Of a DNA stretch of 64,000 bases, positions 1 through 9,077 are shown piece by piece (position 1 is the first letter of the stretch; every line of letters begins with the position of its first letter). The stretch is from an uncultured Phascolarctobacterium sp. (GTDB lineage Bacteria > Bacillota > Negativicutes > Acidaminococcales > Acidaminococcaceae): positions 157,070-221,069 of the forward strand of contig URXA01000002.1 in the NCBI GenBank assembly GCA_900551745.1, in the 5' to 3' direction. The translations under genes were made by a program, and so were the position numbers. Below the pieces are notes generated by a model. That model saw only the letters and a list, made by a program, of their open reading frames with translations, made no database searches and was not told the DNA's origin.

Positions 1-670
1 TCTCTGGATCATCTTTCCTGGCAACGATATAGCAAGGCTCAGAATTAAAACGCAGCGCAACATTATAATCAGCTGCTTTGTTAAAAAGATCGCTGACCAA
101 AAGCAGGTCTACTTCCTCATTGTCTAAAGAACTTTCAAATGATTCAGCAGTGCTGTAATATTTAAAATTACACTTTACATCATTAAATTCTAAAACATTA
201 TTTAAACGTTTTATTTTATCAATAGCTTTAACAAAAACACCAATCGTTTTTCCTTCCAGACTTTTGATATCAAATCCCTTGATATTTTGGTCATTCTTGT
301 TATAGATCAGCAAACTGTAGCTATATCCCATTAAATGCTCAGGATAATACAGTTTTTCACCAAACCCGGGTGATTTTAATACTGCGCCCATAAGATCGTA
401 TTTGTCCTGATCCATATTTTTGATTGACTGCGCCAGAGAATCATCAATAAACTCATATTCCCAACCCGTATATTTAGCAATTTCAACCAGCCACTCATAA
501 ACGATACCACCGTGCGTGCCATCTTCATAAGTCTCACACATACCGCGGGTTTGCGGAAACGCCACCTTTAAAACTTTTTTAGCCTGTGCTTCTGCAGCGT
601 TTGCAGTCACACAGGCACAAACAGATATTATTATTACTAACCAAATAAAAGTATTTTTAAGACGTTTCAT
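1..670 (-). CDS. Solute-binding protein (SBP family 3-like), N-terminal part, cut by window edge
   Basis: About 223 codons run off the left edge with no stop. The protein opens with MKRLKNTFIWLVIIIS, a signal peptide or membrane anchor, followed by a periplasmic-binding-protein type domain: a first strand KVLKVAFPQ, then a lobe containing YEWLVEIAKYTGWEYEF and a later lobe with SLEGKTIGVF. This pattern is typical of family 3 (amino-acid type) solute-binding domains. In this lineage such domains also sit at the front of membrane sensor proteins, and the missing C-terminus would decide between transporter subunit and sensor. The start is supported by AAGGAAG ten bases upstream of the ATG. It has no partner gene visible here and is separated from phoR by a bidirectional terminator. 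Confidence 0.75.
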   Translation of the reverse strand, partial: MKRLKNTFIWLVIIISVCACVTANAAEAQAKKVLKVAFPQTRGMCETYEDGTHGGIVYEWLVEIAKYTGWEYEFIDDSLAQSIKNMDQDKYDLMGAVLKSPGFGEKLYYPEHLMGYSYSLLIYNKNDQNIKGFDIKSLEGKTIGVFVKAIDKIKRLNNVLEFNDVKCNFKYYSTAESFESSLDNEEVDLLLVSDLFNKAADYNVALRFNSEPCYIVARKDDPE

Positions 671-818
671 ATGAAAATTGCTTCCTTATTTTTCCGTCGT
701 TTAAGCTAAATTATATACAGACTTATTTTATCTTTTTAATCATTTTATTTATTCTATCAAAATTATACAATTTGAGCAATAAAATATCATTTTATATTGT
801 AATTATTATTTCAAAAAC

Positions 819-861
819 AAAATACCCTTCGTCGAAATACATCCGACAAAGGGTATTTTTA
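819..861. terminator. Bidirectional terminator between phoR and the solute-binding gene
   Basis: Arms AAAATACCCTT-C-GTCG and CGAC-A-AAGGGTATTTT form a long stem with an 8-9 base loop, followed by T-runs in both directions. It lies directly after the phoR stop. Confidence 0.8.
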
Positions 862-2523
862 TTATTTTCTCGGCAAAAATATTTTTATGACAGTTCCTTT
901 TTCAAGTTCACTTTCCAGTTCAATACGCCCTTTATGGAACATAACTCCATGCTTGACTATCGAAAGCCCCAAACCAGTACCGCCGGTTTCTTTAAAGTGA
1001 CTTTTATCAACTCTGTAAAAGCGTTCAAAAACCCGCTCTTTATCAGCGCTGCCGATACCGCAGCCGGTATCCTTAAATGTCAGTACTGCTTCACCGGGAA
1101 TTACGGCTACCGTAATCTCAACGCTGCCGTTTTCACGATTATACTTGATCCCGTTGTCGATAAGGTTATAAATGACCTCGCTCAAAACTGCGGGCACTCC
1201 TTCTACATCAGCTTCACAGCCGCTGACACTTATAGCGACATTTTTCCTGGCAGCCTGTTCCTGCAGACGCTGAACAGTACTTTCAACCAAATTTTTCAGT
1301 TCGATCGTTTCCAGATTATTTGTATTATTGGCCGACTCGTCTAAACGTGACAGTTTCATAATATTATCGATAAGCACAATCAGGTGACTGGCCTCACTGT
1401 AGATTTTTTCCAGAAACCGCTGTTTATCGCCTTCTTGGACCAAGCCATTTTTCATAATCTCAGCATAACCCAAAATCGACTGCAGCGGTGTTTTCAATTC
1501 ATGTGAAACGTTTGCGGAAAACTCTCGCCTCAGTGTTTCTGCCGCACGCTTTTCTGTAACATCAAAAATCAAAAGGACGCTGCCTTTACCGCCAACACTG
1601 CTGCCGCACAGCTGGTAAAAACGTCCATCCTTCTGGTACAGGCTTTCGCCGCTGCCGCCCGCAGCTACCTTCTGCAGCAGTTCCTGTACTTCTTGTCCCC
1701 GTTCCAAAGTCAGAATATTTTTACCAACTATTTCACTATCCTGCAAGCCAAATAACTTAGCAGCACTGTCATTAATCGATAAAATATTCTGTCTGTCATT
1801 CAAAAGGATCAGGCCTTCATTCATACTCTGAGTAATAGCCGCCAGTTCATTCTGTTTTTGCCGCAGCTGCTTCAGCCCTTCTGAAACCTGCCTCTGCTGC
1901 TGAGCGATCCTAGTTAAAAACGGAGCCAATTCATCATAAGTATCATTTTCCAAAGGATTTTCCAGATCCACCTGATTCAAAGGCAAAATCATTTTATCAG
2001 TAATGCGCCGCGCCAGCAGCATAGCAGCTAAAGCCACTACCAGCACTACCGCTATCATATAAGGGATACTGCCGGCAACTGTAGCAAAAACAGAATCTGT
2101 CGTTCTGGCAACACGCAGCACATCGCCATTTTCCAGACTCAGAGCATAGTAAAAAGTCTTTTCCGAAAGAGTATCGCTCATACGTTCTGCCAGGCCAACT
2201 CCACTTGCCAACGCTTCCTGTACTTCCTCGCGGTCTTTATGATTAAGCATTTTTTCGGCAGCGACATGATTGTCATAGACAACTTTCCCGTCGGGAGCAA
2301 TCAAAGTAACACGGGTCAGCTTACCGCTTTCCATAGTCAAAGCCTGCAGATGGCTTTGCTCACCCTGTTCCAGTTCCATTTTGATAAAAGTCGCTTCCTG
2401 TTTCAAATCACGCTGCATCGTGGCCATCGATCCCTGATACATAATAACGGCGATCAGCACAGAAGTGATAATCACGGCTGCCGTTGACAAGAACAGCAGT
2501 CCGCTGAAAATTTTATTTCTCAT
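862..2523 (-). CDS. phoR: Phosphate-regulon sensor histidine kinase PhoR
   Basis: Membrane sensor kinase that responds to phosphate status and phosphorylates PhoP. With the ATG start at 2523 (AGGAG six bases upstream) it is 553 residues; a TTG two codons earlier is possible but less well placed. Order: transmembrane helix at about 5-29, extracytoplasmic sensor region, second helix at about 153-172, a HAMP-like linker, a PAS domain (about 225-325), a HisKA motif SHELKTP with the phospho-acceptor near H341, then N (NLIDNGIKYN), G1 (DTGCGI), F (FERFYRVD) and G2 (GTGLGL) boxes, all intact. It overlaps the phoP stop by 11 bases and is the last gene of the pst-pho operon. Confidence 0.92.
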   Translation of the reverse strand: MRNKIFSGLLFLSTAAVIITSVLIAVIMYQGSMATMQRDLKQEATFIKMELEQGEQSHLQALTMESGKLTRVTLIAPDGKVVYDNHVAAEKMLNHKDREEVQEALASGVGLAERMSDTLSEKTFYYALSLENGDVLRVARTTDSVFATVAGSIPYMIAVVLVVALAAMLLARRITDKMILPLNQVDLENPLENDTYDELAPFLTRIAQQQRQVSEGLKQLRQKQNELAAITQSMNEGLILLNDRQNILSINDSAAKLFGLQDSEIVGKNILTLERGQEVQELLQKVAAGGSGESLYQKDGRFYQLCGSSVGGKGSVLLIFDVTEKRAAETLRREFSANVSHELKTPLQSILGYAEIMKNGLVQEGDKQRFLEKIYSEASHLIVLIDNIMKLSRLDESANNTNNLETIELKNLVESTVQRLQEQAARKNVAISVSGCEADVEGVPAVLSEVIYNLIDNGIKYNRENGSVEITVAVIPGEAVLTFKDTGCGIGSADKERVFERFYRVDKSHFKETGGTGLGLSIVKHGVMFHKGRIELESELEKGTVIKIFLPRK

Positions 2524-3193
2524 AGCCAACTCCTATACGATAACCAACACCGCGTACAGTTTCTATCAAAGCTCCGGCTTCACCCAGCTTCAAACGCAGC
2601 GTCCGCACATGGACATCGACAGTACGTGTTTCTCCGGCAAAATCATAACCCCAGATATCAGTTAAAAGCTGCTCGCGCGTAAAAACCTGTCCCGGACGCT
2701 CTAACAGCTTATGTAAAAGCTCAAATTCCTTGAAGGTCAGAACTACCTCCTGATCACCGACCATGACCCGGTGCTTATCGATTTCCATCACCAACTCACC
2801 GGCAGTAAGTCTGCCCTGCTTATCCTCCTGCTTATAACGCCGGAGTACGGCTTTGACCCGAGACACCATTTCCATCATCCCGAAAGGCTTGGCGATATAA
2901 TCATCAGCCCCGTTATCAAGACCATGAACTTTGTCGAATTCAGAACCCTTAGCCGTTGCCATGATCACCGGCACCTGCGCGGTCCGTTTATCGCCGCGCA
3001 GCCGCTTCAGCAGGCTCAGTCCATCTTCACCCGGCAGCATGATATCCAGCAGAATCAAGGTCGGCTTACCGCATTCCAGCGCTTTGAATAATTCATCGCC
3101 GCTGCTGACACCCAAAGCTTTGAAACCAACTGACTGTAATGTATAAACTTCTAATTCACGAATATTAGGATCGTCCTCCACGCAAAAGATCAT
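2513..3193 (-). CDS. phoP: Phosphate-regulon response regulator PhoP/PhoB (OmpR family)
   Basis: DNA-binding response regulator, 226 residues. The receiver domain has the acidic pair EDD near the N-terminus, phospho-acceptor D50 in LLDIMLPGEDG and the conserved lysine in ATAKG. The C-terminal winged helix contains FTREQLL and TVDVHVRTLRLKL. The start at 3193 (MIFCVEDD) is preferred over one 18 bases upstream because AGGAGGA lies eight bases before it. It overlaps the 3' end of phoU by 29 bases, so translation is probably coupled. Expected target: the TTTACA repeats upstream of pstS. Confidence 0.92.
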   Translation of the reverse strand: MIFCVEDDPNIRELEVYTLQSVGFKALGVSSGDELFKALECGKPTLILLDIMLPGEDGLSLLKRLRGDKRTAQVPVIMATAKGSEFDKVHGLDNGADDYIAKPFGMMEMVSRVKAVLRRYKQEDKQGRLTAGELVMEIDKHRVMVGDQEVVLTFKEFELLHKLLERPGQVFTREQLLTDIWGYDFAGETRTVDVHVRTLRLKLGEAGALIETVRGVGYRIGVGYEK

Positions 3194-3845
3194 GCACAGT
3201 ATCCTCCTCATGTGCTCCTGTAATCATAAACAGCACCCATTGGGAAATATTTACCGCATGGTCGCCGATTTTTTCAAAATACTTGGCGATCATCAGGTAA
3301 TCGATAGCCTGCTCGCCGCTATCCTGCGTGCTGCGAATGACCTGGATCAATTCTTTTTTTGCTCTGCTGAACAGTTCGTCAACAATATCGTCGTCACGCT
3401 CTACCTGCTGAGCCAGACGCAGATCTCCCTTCACAAAAGCATCCAGGCTGGTGCTGACCATCTTTTTCGCCGCTGTCGCCATTTGCTGCAAAAGCGATGT
3501 ATCATAATCCCTGCCAAATTCAGCCTTGCCTAAAATCTCAGCAATATTGCCAGCCTGTTCGCCAATACGGCTCAAATCCGTAATCATTTTCAGAGCCGCT
3601 GAAATCTGACGCAAATCAGAAGCGACAGGCTGCTGCTTCAAAAGCAGATTTATACAAATATTCTCTACTTCCCGCTCTTTTTCCTCTGTGCGTTTGCCTA
3701 AAATAATAATTTCTCTGTTTAAAGCATCATTATCTTCCTGCAAAGCCTGCATCACATGCTCCAAAGCATTCTCGCACAAAGTTCCCATTACGATCAGTTC
3801 TGTGTTCAAAAGCTCCATCTGAGCCGCAAATCTGCTCCTTACCAT
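3165..3845 (-). CDS. phoU: Phosphate transport regulator PhoU
   Basis: 226 residues, all helical, with the two tandem PhoU repeats expected for the family. PhoU links the PstSCAB transporter to PhoR and keeps the regulon off when phosphate is plentiful. The start ATG overlaps the pstB stop in a TGATG arrangement with AGGGAGG upstream. Its 3' end overlaps phoP, giving three tightly coupled regulatory genes at the end of the operon. Confidence 0.93.
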   Translation of the reverse strand: MVRSRFAAQMELLNTELIVMGTLCENALEHVMQALQEDNDALNREIIILGKRTEEKEREVENICINLLLKQQPVASDLRQISAALKMITDLSRIGEQAGNIAEILGKAEFGRDYDTSLLQQMATAAKKMVSTSLDAFVKGDLRLAQQVERDDDIVDELFSRAKKELIQVIRSTQDSGEQAIDYLMIAKYFEKIGDHAVNISQWVLFMITGAHEEDTVHDLLRGGRS

Positions 3846-4597
3846 CAGCCAAACCTCCCTGTAATATAATCTTCAGTCTTTTTCTCCTGCGGGTTCGAGA
3901 ACAAAGTATCAGTATCGTTGAACTCTACCACTTCACCCAAAAGGAAGAAGGCTGTTTTATCAGAAATACGTACAGCCTGCTGCATATTATGCGTTACAAT
4001 GACAATAGTATAGTTTTGCTTCAATTCCAATGCCAAATCTTCTATTTTCAGGGTCGAAATCGGGTCCAATGCCGAAGTAGGCTCGTCCATCAGCAAAACC
4101 TCAGGCTGTACTGCCAGCGCGCGGGCGATACAGAGCCGCTGCTGCTGACCACCCGAAAAACCCAACGCGCTTTTATCAAGCCTGTCTTTTACTTCATCCC
4201 AAATCGCCGCCTTACGCAGAGCCTCCTCCACCATATCATCCAGCTTAGCTTTGCCTTTGACACCATGTGTTCGCGGCCCGAAAGCAATATTATCATACAC
4301 GCTCATCGGAAAAGGATTTGGCTTTTGAAAAACCATGCCCACACGTTTACGCAGCAAATTAACATCATCATTGGCATAAATGTCATCATTGTCCAGCAAT
4401 ACCCTGCCTGTAATACGGCAGCCTTCGATAAGATCGTTCATTCTATTCAAAGATTTCAGCAGTGTTGATTTGCCACAGCCAGAAGGACCTATAAAAGCAG
4501 TAATCTCTTTTTCCGGTATCCGCATATTGATATTTTTTAGCGCATGGAATTCACTGTAATATAAATCCAAAGTTTCAATAGCTATTTTCGTATCCAT
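3845..4597 (-). CDS. pstB: Phosphate ABC transporter ATP-binding protein PstB
   Basis: 250-residue ATPase of the high-affinity phosphate importer. Visible motifs: Walker [10 protein letters not shown], the Q-loop region [11 protein letters not shown] typical of PstB, signature FSGGQQQRL, Walker [13 protein letters not shown] and switch histidine VTHNMQQ. It starts one base after the pstA stop and shares a one-base overlap with phoU. Confidence 0.96.
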   Translation of the reverse strand: MDTKIAIETLDLYYSEFHALKNINMRIPEKEITAFIGPSGCGKSTLLKSLNRMNDLIEGCRITGRVLLDNDDIYANDDVNLLRKRVGMVFQKPNPFPMSVYDNIAFGPRTHGVKGKAKLDDMVEEALRKAAIWDEVKDRLDKSALGFSGGQQQRLCIARALAVQPEVLLMDEPTSALDPISTLKIEDLALELKQNYTIVIVTHNMQQAVRISDKTAFFLLGEVVEFNDTDTLFSNPQEKKTEDYITGRFG

Positions 4598-4598
4598 A

Positions 4599-5465
4599 TT
4601 ATTTTCCCTTCATCAATTGTTTTGCCAGTCTGCTCGACAGAGCGTTGATAGAAACAACGATCACAACTAAAATTACAGCCGTCGCATAAGCCTGTTTCAT
4701 GTACAAGCCCTCGCTGGCCAGCACATACATATGTACTGCCAGAGTTCGTCCTGACGACAGCACCCCGTCAGGAAGTGCCGCCACCGTACCGGCTGTATAA
4801 ATAAGCGCTGCCGTTTCGCCTACGATCCTGCCAATGGAAAGAATAACGCCCGCCAGAATACCGGGAACCGCTGAAGGCAGAACTACGGCAAAAACGGTCC
4901 GCAGCTTGCCTGCCCCTAAGCCATAACTGCCTTCACGGTAGCTGTCAGGGATCGCTTTTAAGGCTTCTTCTGTCGTACGCATAATGAGTGGTAAAATCAT
5001 GATCGCAACAGTACAAGCGCCAGCAAGCAAGGAATACCCCCATTTCAAATAAGTAACGAAGAACAGCATACCAAATAAACCATATACAATCGAAGGGATA
5101 CCGGCAAGAGTATCAGCAGTTACACGCACCAAGCTTACCAGCCTGTTGCCGCGGCTGGCATATTCGACCAGATAGACAGCCGCAAATATTCCCAGCGGCG
5201 TCGCAATCGCCAGCGCCATCACTACCATCAGCACCGTATCAACCAATGCCGGAAACAGAGAAACATTTTCGGAATTATACTGCAAAGCAAACAAACTTGT
5301 TTCTATATTTGGCAGCCCCTGCCACAAAATATACCCCAGTAAAAAACTCAACACCATGAAAGTAATCAGCGCTGCAGCAATCACACAGCCCAGTAAAAAC
5401 AACGACAGCGGATCGCGTCCGCATTCATGCAGCTTACGGTTAAGCTGCGCTTTTAAACCCGTCAT
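4599..5465 (-). CDS. pstA: Phosphate ABC transporter permease PstA
   Basis: 288-residue inner-membrane permease with about six hydrophobic helices and the binding-protein-dependent transport loop ending in [20 protein letters not shown], where the EAA motif contacts PstB. The start overlaps the pstC stop by four bases (ATGA), with AAGGTGG upstream. It forms the channel together with PstC. Confidence 0.94.
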   Translation of the reverse strand: MTGLKAQLNRKLHECGRDPLSLFLLGCVIAAALITFMVLSFLLGYILWQGLPNIETSLFALQYNSENVSLFPALVDTVLMVVMALAIATPLGIFAAVYLVEYASRGNRLVSLVRVTADTLAGIPSIVYGLFGMLFFVTYLKWGYSLLAGACTVAIMILPLIMRTTEEALKAIPDSYREGSYGLGAGKLRTVFAVVLPSAVPGILAGVILSIGRIVGETAALIYTAGTVAALPDGVLSSGRTLAVHMYVLASEGLYMKQAYATAVILVVIVVSINALSSRLAKQLMKGK

Positions 5466-6316
5466 TGCTGTACCACCTTACCTTTCAGGTACGAAAAAGT
5501 CAAATTAATAATCAGGATAAATACAAACAGAACAACAGCCGTTGCAATCAACGCATCACGGTGCAGATCCGCAGCATATCCCATTTCAATGACAATATTT
5601 GTTGTCATCGTGCGCACGCCTTCTAAAATACCTATAGGCATTCGGGCCTGATTGCCAGCAACCATAATTACAGCCATCGTCTCGCCGACGGCCCGGCCCA
5701 TTCCCAGAATGATCGCCGCCATGATCCCCGACTTGGCAGCCGGCACGACTGTAAAAAACACACTGCGGACATGCCCTGCTCCTAAAGCCAGAGCCCCTTC
5801 ATAATAACTGTCAGGCACCGCACGCAGCGCGGCTTCAGCGACGCTGATCAGTGTCGGCAAAATCATCATGCCTAAAAGCAGTGAAGCCGTAAGCATACTG
5901 CTGCCGGTACCGCCGATATGTTCACGGATAAACGGGACCATCACTACCAGTCCGAAAAAACCATAGACAACTGAAGGAATACCGGCCAGCAATTCTACAG
6001 AAGGCTTCAGCACATTGTATATTTTCTCAGGACAGAAACGCGCCATAAAGACAGCCGTCAAAATCCCGACCGGAACCCCAACGATGATCGCTCCCAGCGT
6101 AACGTACAAGCTGCCCAGGATCATCGGCAGAATGCCGTAGACATCGTTGGCAGGACGCCATCTTTCTCCTAAGAAAAAATCTGCAGCGCCGATTTTGCCG
6201 ATAGTCGGCAGCCCGTTGGCAAACAAAAACAGACAAATCATAGCTACTGTAGCGATAGAGGCACACGCCGCCAGCAGAAAAACAAACTTCATTATTTCTT
6301 CTTTACGCTTCTCCAT
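5462..6316 (-). CDS. pstC: Phosphate ABC transporter permease PstC
   Basis: 284-residue permease, partner of PstA, with six predicted membrane helices and the EAA-loop GAGHVRSVFFTVVPAAKSGI. Start choice is uncertain: the ATG at 6316 has GAGGGAG only one base away, whereas an in-frame ATG at 6292 (MKFVFLL) has AAAGAAG at a better distance. A stem-loop separates it from pstS. Confidence 0.92.
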   Translation of the reverse strand: MEKRKEEIMKFVFLLAACASIATVAMICLFLFANGLPTIGKIGAADFFLGERWRPANDVYGILPMILGSLYVTLGAIIVGVPVGILTAVFMARFCPEKIYNVLKPSVELLAGIPSVVYGFFGLVVMVPFIREHIGGTGSSMLTASLLLGMMILPTLISVAEAALRAVPDSYYEGALALGAGHVRSVFFTVVPAAKSGIMAAIILGMGRAVGETMAVIMVAGNQARMPIGILEGVRTMTTNIVIEMGYAADLHRDALIATAVVLFVFILIINLTFSYLKGKVVQQ

Positions 6317-6336
6317 ACTCCCTCACATTATACAGG

Positions 6337-6358
6337 CGGCTGCCCCTAGAGGCAGCCG
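6337..6358 (-). promoter_or_regulatory. Intercistronic stem-loop between pstS and pstC
   Basis: An 8-bp perfect stem, CGGCTGCC and GGCAGCCG, with a six-base loop and no strong T-run. In many pst operons a hairpin here protects or partly terminates pstS mRNA so that the binding protein is made in excess. That role is inferred from position. Confidence 0.55.
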
Positions 6359-6386
6359 TTAGTTTACAGTGTTCAGTTTTATCTGC

Positions 6387-7274
6387 TTACAGTTTATTCC
6401 ATTCAGTAGTCTTACCGGTAAAGATAGCTTCGACCTGTTCTTTTTTCAGATCGTTGACTTTATTATCTTTATTTACGATTACCGCAATACCGTCAGTAGC
6501 GATAACAGTTGCTTTTAAGCCCTGTTCCAGCTCGCTCTTCTTCAAGTCGCGTGAAGCCATACCAATGTCACAGATACCGCTGACAGCAGATTTAACGCCG
6601 GTAGTGGAATCACTGCTCTGGATCTCGATATTAGCAGCCGGATTGATTTTCATATACGCTTCTTTCAGTTTCTCCATTGCCGGAGTTATGGAAGACGAAC
6701 CTGCTACAACTACTTTACCTGCCGGTTTGGTGCCTTTATAAGGCGCAGCTTTGTCATCGCCGATGCAGCCGGCCTTAGCTACTACCTCCTGGCCTTCTTT
6801 TGACATAATGAAAGCAACGAAATCCTGGGCAACTTCGCTCAAACCATCTTTCGTACAGATATTGAACGGACGGGCGATCTTATAAGCACCGCTTTTTACA
6901 TTGGCTGCACTTGCTTCTGCACCATCGATTTTCAGCGCTTTTACTGTATCGTTTAAAGAGCCCAGAGAAATGTAGCCGATAGCGTCTTTATTACCGGCTA
7001 CAGTAGTCATCATGACCGAAGTATTATTGGTAATGGCAGCATTATCAGTAGTATGGTCGATTTTTTTGCCGTCAGCATCCTTCTTCTCAATACCGAACAA
7101 TTCTATAAAGGCACCGCGTGTACCGCTTCCATCCTCACGGGAGATAACAACGATCTTACTGCCTGCTGCCGCATTATCAGCCTTCTTTTCCGATTCACTG
7201 CTGCCGCAGCCGGTAAAAATCATCGTACTCATTGCTGCTAATAAAATACCTGCTGCTTTTTTGTTCATTTTCAT
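6387..7274 (-). CDS. pstS: Phosphate-binding lipoprotein PstS, circularly permuted form
   Basis: 295-residue secreted phosphate-binding protein with a lipobox (MIFTGC) after a short signal peptide. The segments normally at the C-terminus of PstS come first: VISREDGSGTRGAF at about 45-60, then TTVAGNKDAIGYISLGSLND. The canonical N-terminal half follows: VVVAGSSSITPAMEKL, SSDSTTGVKSAV, DIGMASRDLK, and the protein ends at AIFTGKTTEWNKL, where the usual protein would run on into the SREDGSGT segment. All phosphate-contact motifs are therefore present but in swapped order. Start 7274 is chosen because GGAGG lies eight bases upstream. First gene of the pst-pho operon, with Pho-box-like repeats about 95 bases upstream. 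Confidence 0.9.
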   Translation of the reverse strand: MKMNKKAAGILLAAMSTMIFTGCGSSESEKKADNAAAGSKIVVISREDGSGTRGAFIELFGIEKKDADGKKIDHTTDNAAITNNTSVMMTTVAGNKDAIGYISLGSLNDTVKALKIDGAEASAANVKSGAYKIARPFNICTKDGLSEVAQDFVAFIMSKEGQEVVAKAGCIGDDKAAPYKGTKPAGKVVVAGSSSITPAMEKLKEAYMKINPAANIEIQSSDSTTGVKSAVSGICDIGMASRDLKKSELEQGLKATVIATDGIAVIVNKDNKVNDLKKEQVEAIFTGKTTEWNKL

Positions 7275-7367
7275 CACTATAGCCTCCAAAATTTTTATTA
7301 TTTATTTTTAGTTTTCTGACTATGGCTATAGCATATCCCAGCAAAGTAAAATCCGTTAGCGCAGTTT

Positions 7368-7393
7368 TGTAAAATCAATGTAAAGTTTGTAAA
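7368..7393 (-). promoter_or_regulatory. Candidate PhoP box upstream of pstS
   Basis: On the minus strand three TTTACA hexamers occur in line; two are spaced 11 bases start to start (TTTACA-N5-TTTACA), the other pair nine. The known Firmicute PhoP box is a run of TTAACA-like hexamers at 11-base intervals. Position upstream of pstS fits a phosphate-starvation activator site. Confidence 0.6.
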
Positions 7394-7411
7394 GCGAACT
7401 GTTTTACAAAA

Positions 7412-7451
7412 AACAGCCTCCAACAAGTTTTATTACTTGTTGGAGGCTGTT
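7412..7451 (-). terminator. Terminator after the 7463-8041 gene
   Basis: A perfect 17-bp inverted repeat (AACAGCCTCCAACAAGT) with a six-base loop, followed on the minus strand by TTTTTT. It insulates the pst promoter region from upstream transcription. Confidence 0.9.
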
Positions 7452-7462
7452 AAAGATTATTT

Positions 7463-8041
7463 TTAAAGCGGAAGCTTGACTGAAATCGCTTCGCCAGCTC
7501 TGAACAGTATGGCATCTAACGCCTTCTGTGCAACTGATCCGCTGCCGATAAAGAAATAGTCAGTAGAATCTTCGGCTTTCATCACATATTTTTTATTATA
7601 AAGCTCTTTATCATTCTTTAAATCCACGATCCGCAAAACCAGCCCGGTTTCCACATTTTTATCAAAATATATAAAATTAAAATGTGTTTCTTTTGTAATG
7701 GACTGCAGCTCGGTATAAACAAAATAATCTGCTCCGCAGCCATCAACCTGCGCCGTCAATTCTGCAAACGTGGCTTTCTCAAATGACTTTTCTTTGAAAT
7801 TTTCGCCATAAGGTTCAGCATCAACTTCAAGATAGATTCCTTCGATTTTCTTCTGCAGCTTTTCCAATGCTATTTGGGTAAGCTTTTCATCATAACGTGT
7901 TTCGGCGATATTGTTAAATACCAAAAGCACGCTGCTTTTCTGCCGCAGGCTTTTAGCCGCTTCAGCTTCGCAGGACGCAGTAAAAAATACAAATATCATT
8001 AAAAAGGCCCAAACAAGCCTTTTATCAAAATATTTTTTCAT
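7463..8041 (-). CDS. Small secreted protein, paralogue of the neighbour at 8050-8745
   Basis: 192 residues with an N-terminal hydrophobic segment ending FFTASCEA, a possible lipoprotein cleavage site. The body contains a strand VLLVFNNIAET, a later YFVYTELQSI and a C-terminal FFIGSGSVAQKALDAI. The same landmarks occur in the adjacent gene (VAVLYVNNAETTYND, DYVVFIEVQ, GIGNKSVAMKALNKI), so the two arose by tandem duplication. I do not recognise the family well enough to give a function; an envelope location is likely. Only eight bases separate it from the upstream paralogue, and a strong terminator follows. Confidence 0.7.
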   Translation of the reverse strand: MKKYFDKRLVWAFLMIFVFFTASCEAEAAKSLRQKSSVLLVFNNIAETRYDEKLTQIALEKLQKKIEGIYLEVDAEPYGENFKEKSFEKATFAELTAQVDGCGADYFVYTELQSITKETHFNFIYFDKNVETGLVLRIVDLKNDKELYNKKYVMKAEDSTDYFFIGSGSVAQKALDAILFRAGEAISVKLPL

Positions 8042-8049
8042 TATGGAAC

Positions 8050-8745
8050 CTATTTTTTATCAGCAGCTACCGCAACAGGTTTCTCTTCCGGCAATCTGGC
8101 AGTTAAAACAGAAGTAATCTGTTCGTTGATCTTATTCAGTGCTTTCATAGCAACCGATTTGTTGCCTATGCCGCCAATCATCGTGCTGTCGGAAGCTTTC
8201 TCGGTAAACTTGCCATTATATAAATATTTACCATTTACCAAATCAATGATTTTCAACGGTACAGTAGTCGTTATATCTTTACCAACTGTAAAGAACGTCA
8301 CTTTGTCTCTGGCAACAAACGGCTGTACTTCAATAAAAACGACATAATCCACATCTTCACCTTCAAAAGCATCGACTATATCAGCTCTTTCAGCAGTAGT
8401 AATATCAACAATACCAACTTTATTTAACTTTTCAACATATGGTTCACCATTGATATAAATATATTTATCATCATTGATGCATTTTTCCAAATTACCCAAA
8501 ACCACTCCATCTACTTCGTCGTTATAAGTAGTTTCAGCATTATTTACATAAAGAACGGCTACTTTAGGCATATTTTCCATTCTTTTGGCTTTTTCTGCCC
8601 GATATACAGGATCGCTCTCCACCCTGATTTTTTCCATTCTTTCACGCATAGACACCGGAGAGTCAGCAGGTTCTGCGGCCAGCACCGTAGCAGCACTGAG
8701 TGCAAAAACCATTGTTAATAAATACAAAATTACTTTCTTCACCAT
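8050..8745 (-). CDS. Small secreted protein of unknown function, first of a tandem pair
   Basis: 231 residues with a clear signal peptide (MVKKVILYLLTMVFALSAATVLAAEP). The mature part carries the motifs VAVLYVNNAETTYNDEV, VDYVVFIEVQPF and NKSVAMKALNKI shared with the following gene, and ends in a charged tail. GGTGGG precedes the ATG. No catalytic motif is visible. The shape recalls small periplasmic proteins found in multiple copies in Negativicutes, but this is a weak recollection. Confidence 0.7.
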   Translation of the reverse strand: MVKKVILYLLTMVFALSAATVLAAEPADSPVSMRERMEKIRVESDPVYRAEKAKRMENMPKVAVLYVNNAETTYNDEVDGVVLGNLEKCINDDKYIYINGEPYVEKLNKVGIVDITTAERADIVDAFEGEDVDYVVFIEVQPFVARDKVTFFTVGKDITTTVPLKIIDLVNGKYLYNGKFTEKASDSTMIGGIGNKSVAMKALNKINEQITSVLTARLPEEKPVAVAADKK

Positions 8746-9077
8746 TATCCCACCATTCTTATTTTTATGAACTTCTATAAAACCTGTACTTTATCTGATA
8801 ATTTATCACCTCTTGCTTCTGCAGATAAAAATTCACATAACTATTATTCATACAGCCAAAATACTATGCAAATACACTTTAAAGTTTTTCTTGTTTTTTA
8901 TAAATAAATCATAACACATATACATATATCCAGCAATACTGTTAAAATAAAATTGTATAAAATAATTTTATTACATATTTTTAAAACACAGCTATTTATG
9001 TTATAAAATCACAAAGCGGCAACACATTTAGTGTGTTGCCGCTTTTGCAGACAAACCTGAATACCTGTTTAAAATTA
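8746..9077. other. Intergenic region between speE and the small secreted protein pair
   Basis: 332 bases, very AT-rich. It should hold the promoter for the 8050-8745 gene, though no convincing -35/-10 pair was picked out, and the speE terminator. Nothing else is visible. Confidence 0.5.
9013..9045. terminator. Terminator-like hairpin after speE
   Basis: A 13-bp stem, AAAGCGGCAACAC and GTGTTGCCGCTTT, with a seven-base loop lies between speE and the next gene. The T-tracts are short on both sides, so efficiency is uncertain. Confidence 0.65.

Noticed and set aside
772..1344. Plus-strand frame of 190 codons over phoR
   Set aside because: Antisense shadow of the well-supported kinase gene, with no ribosome site or recognisable protein pattern.
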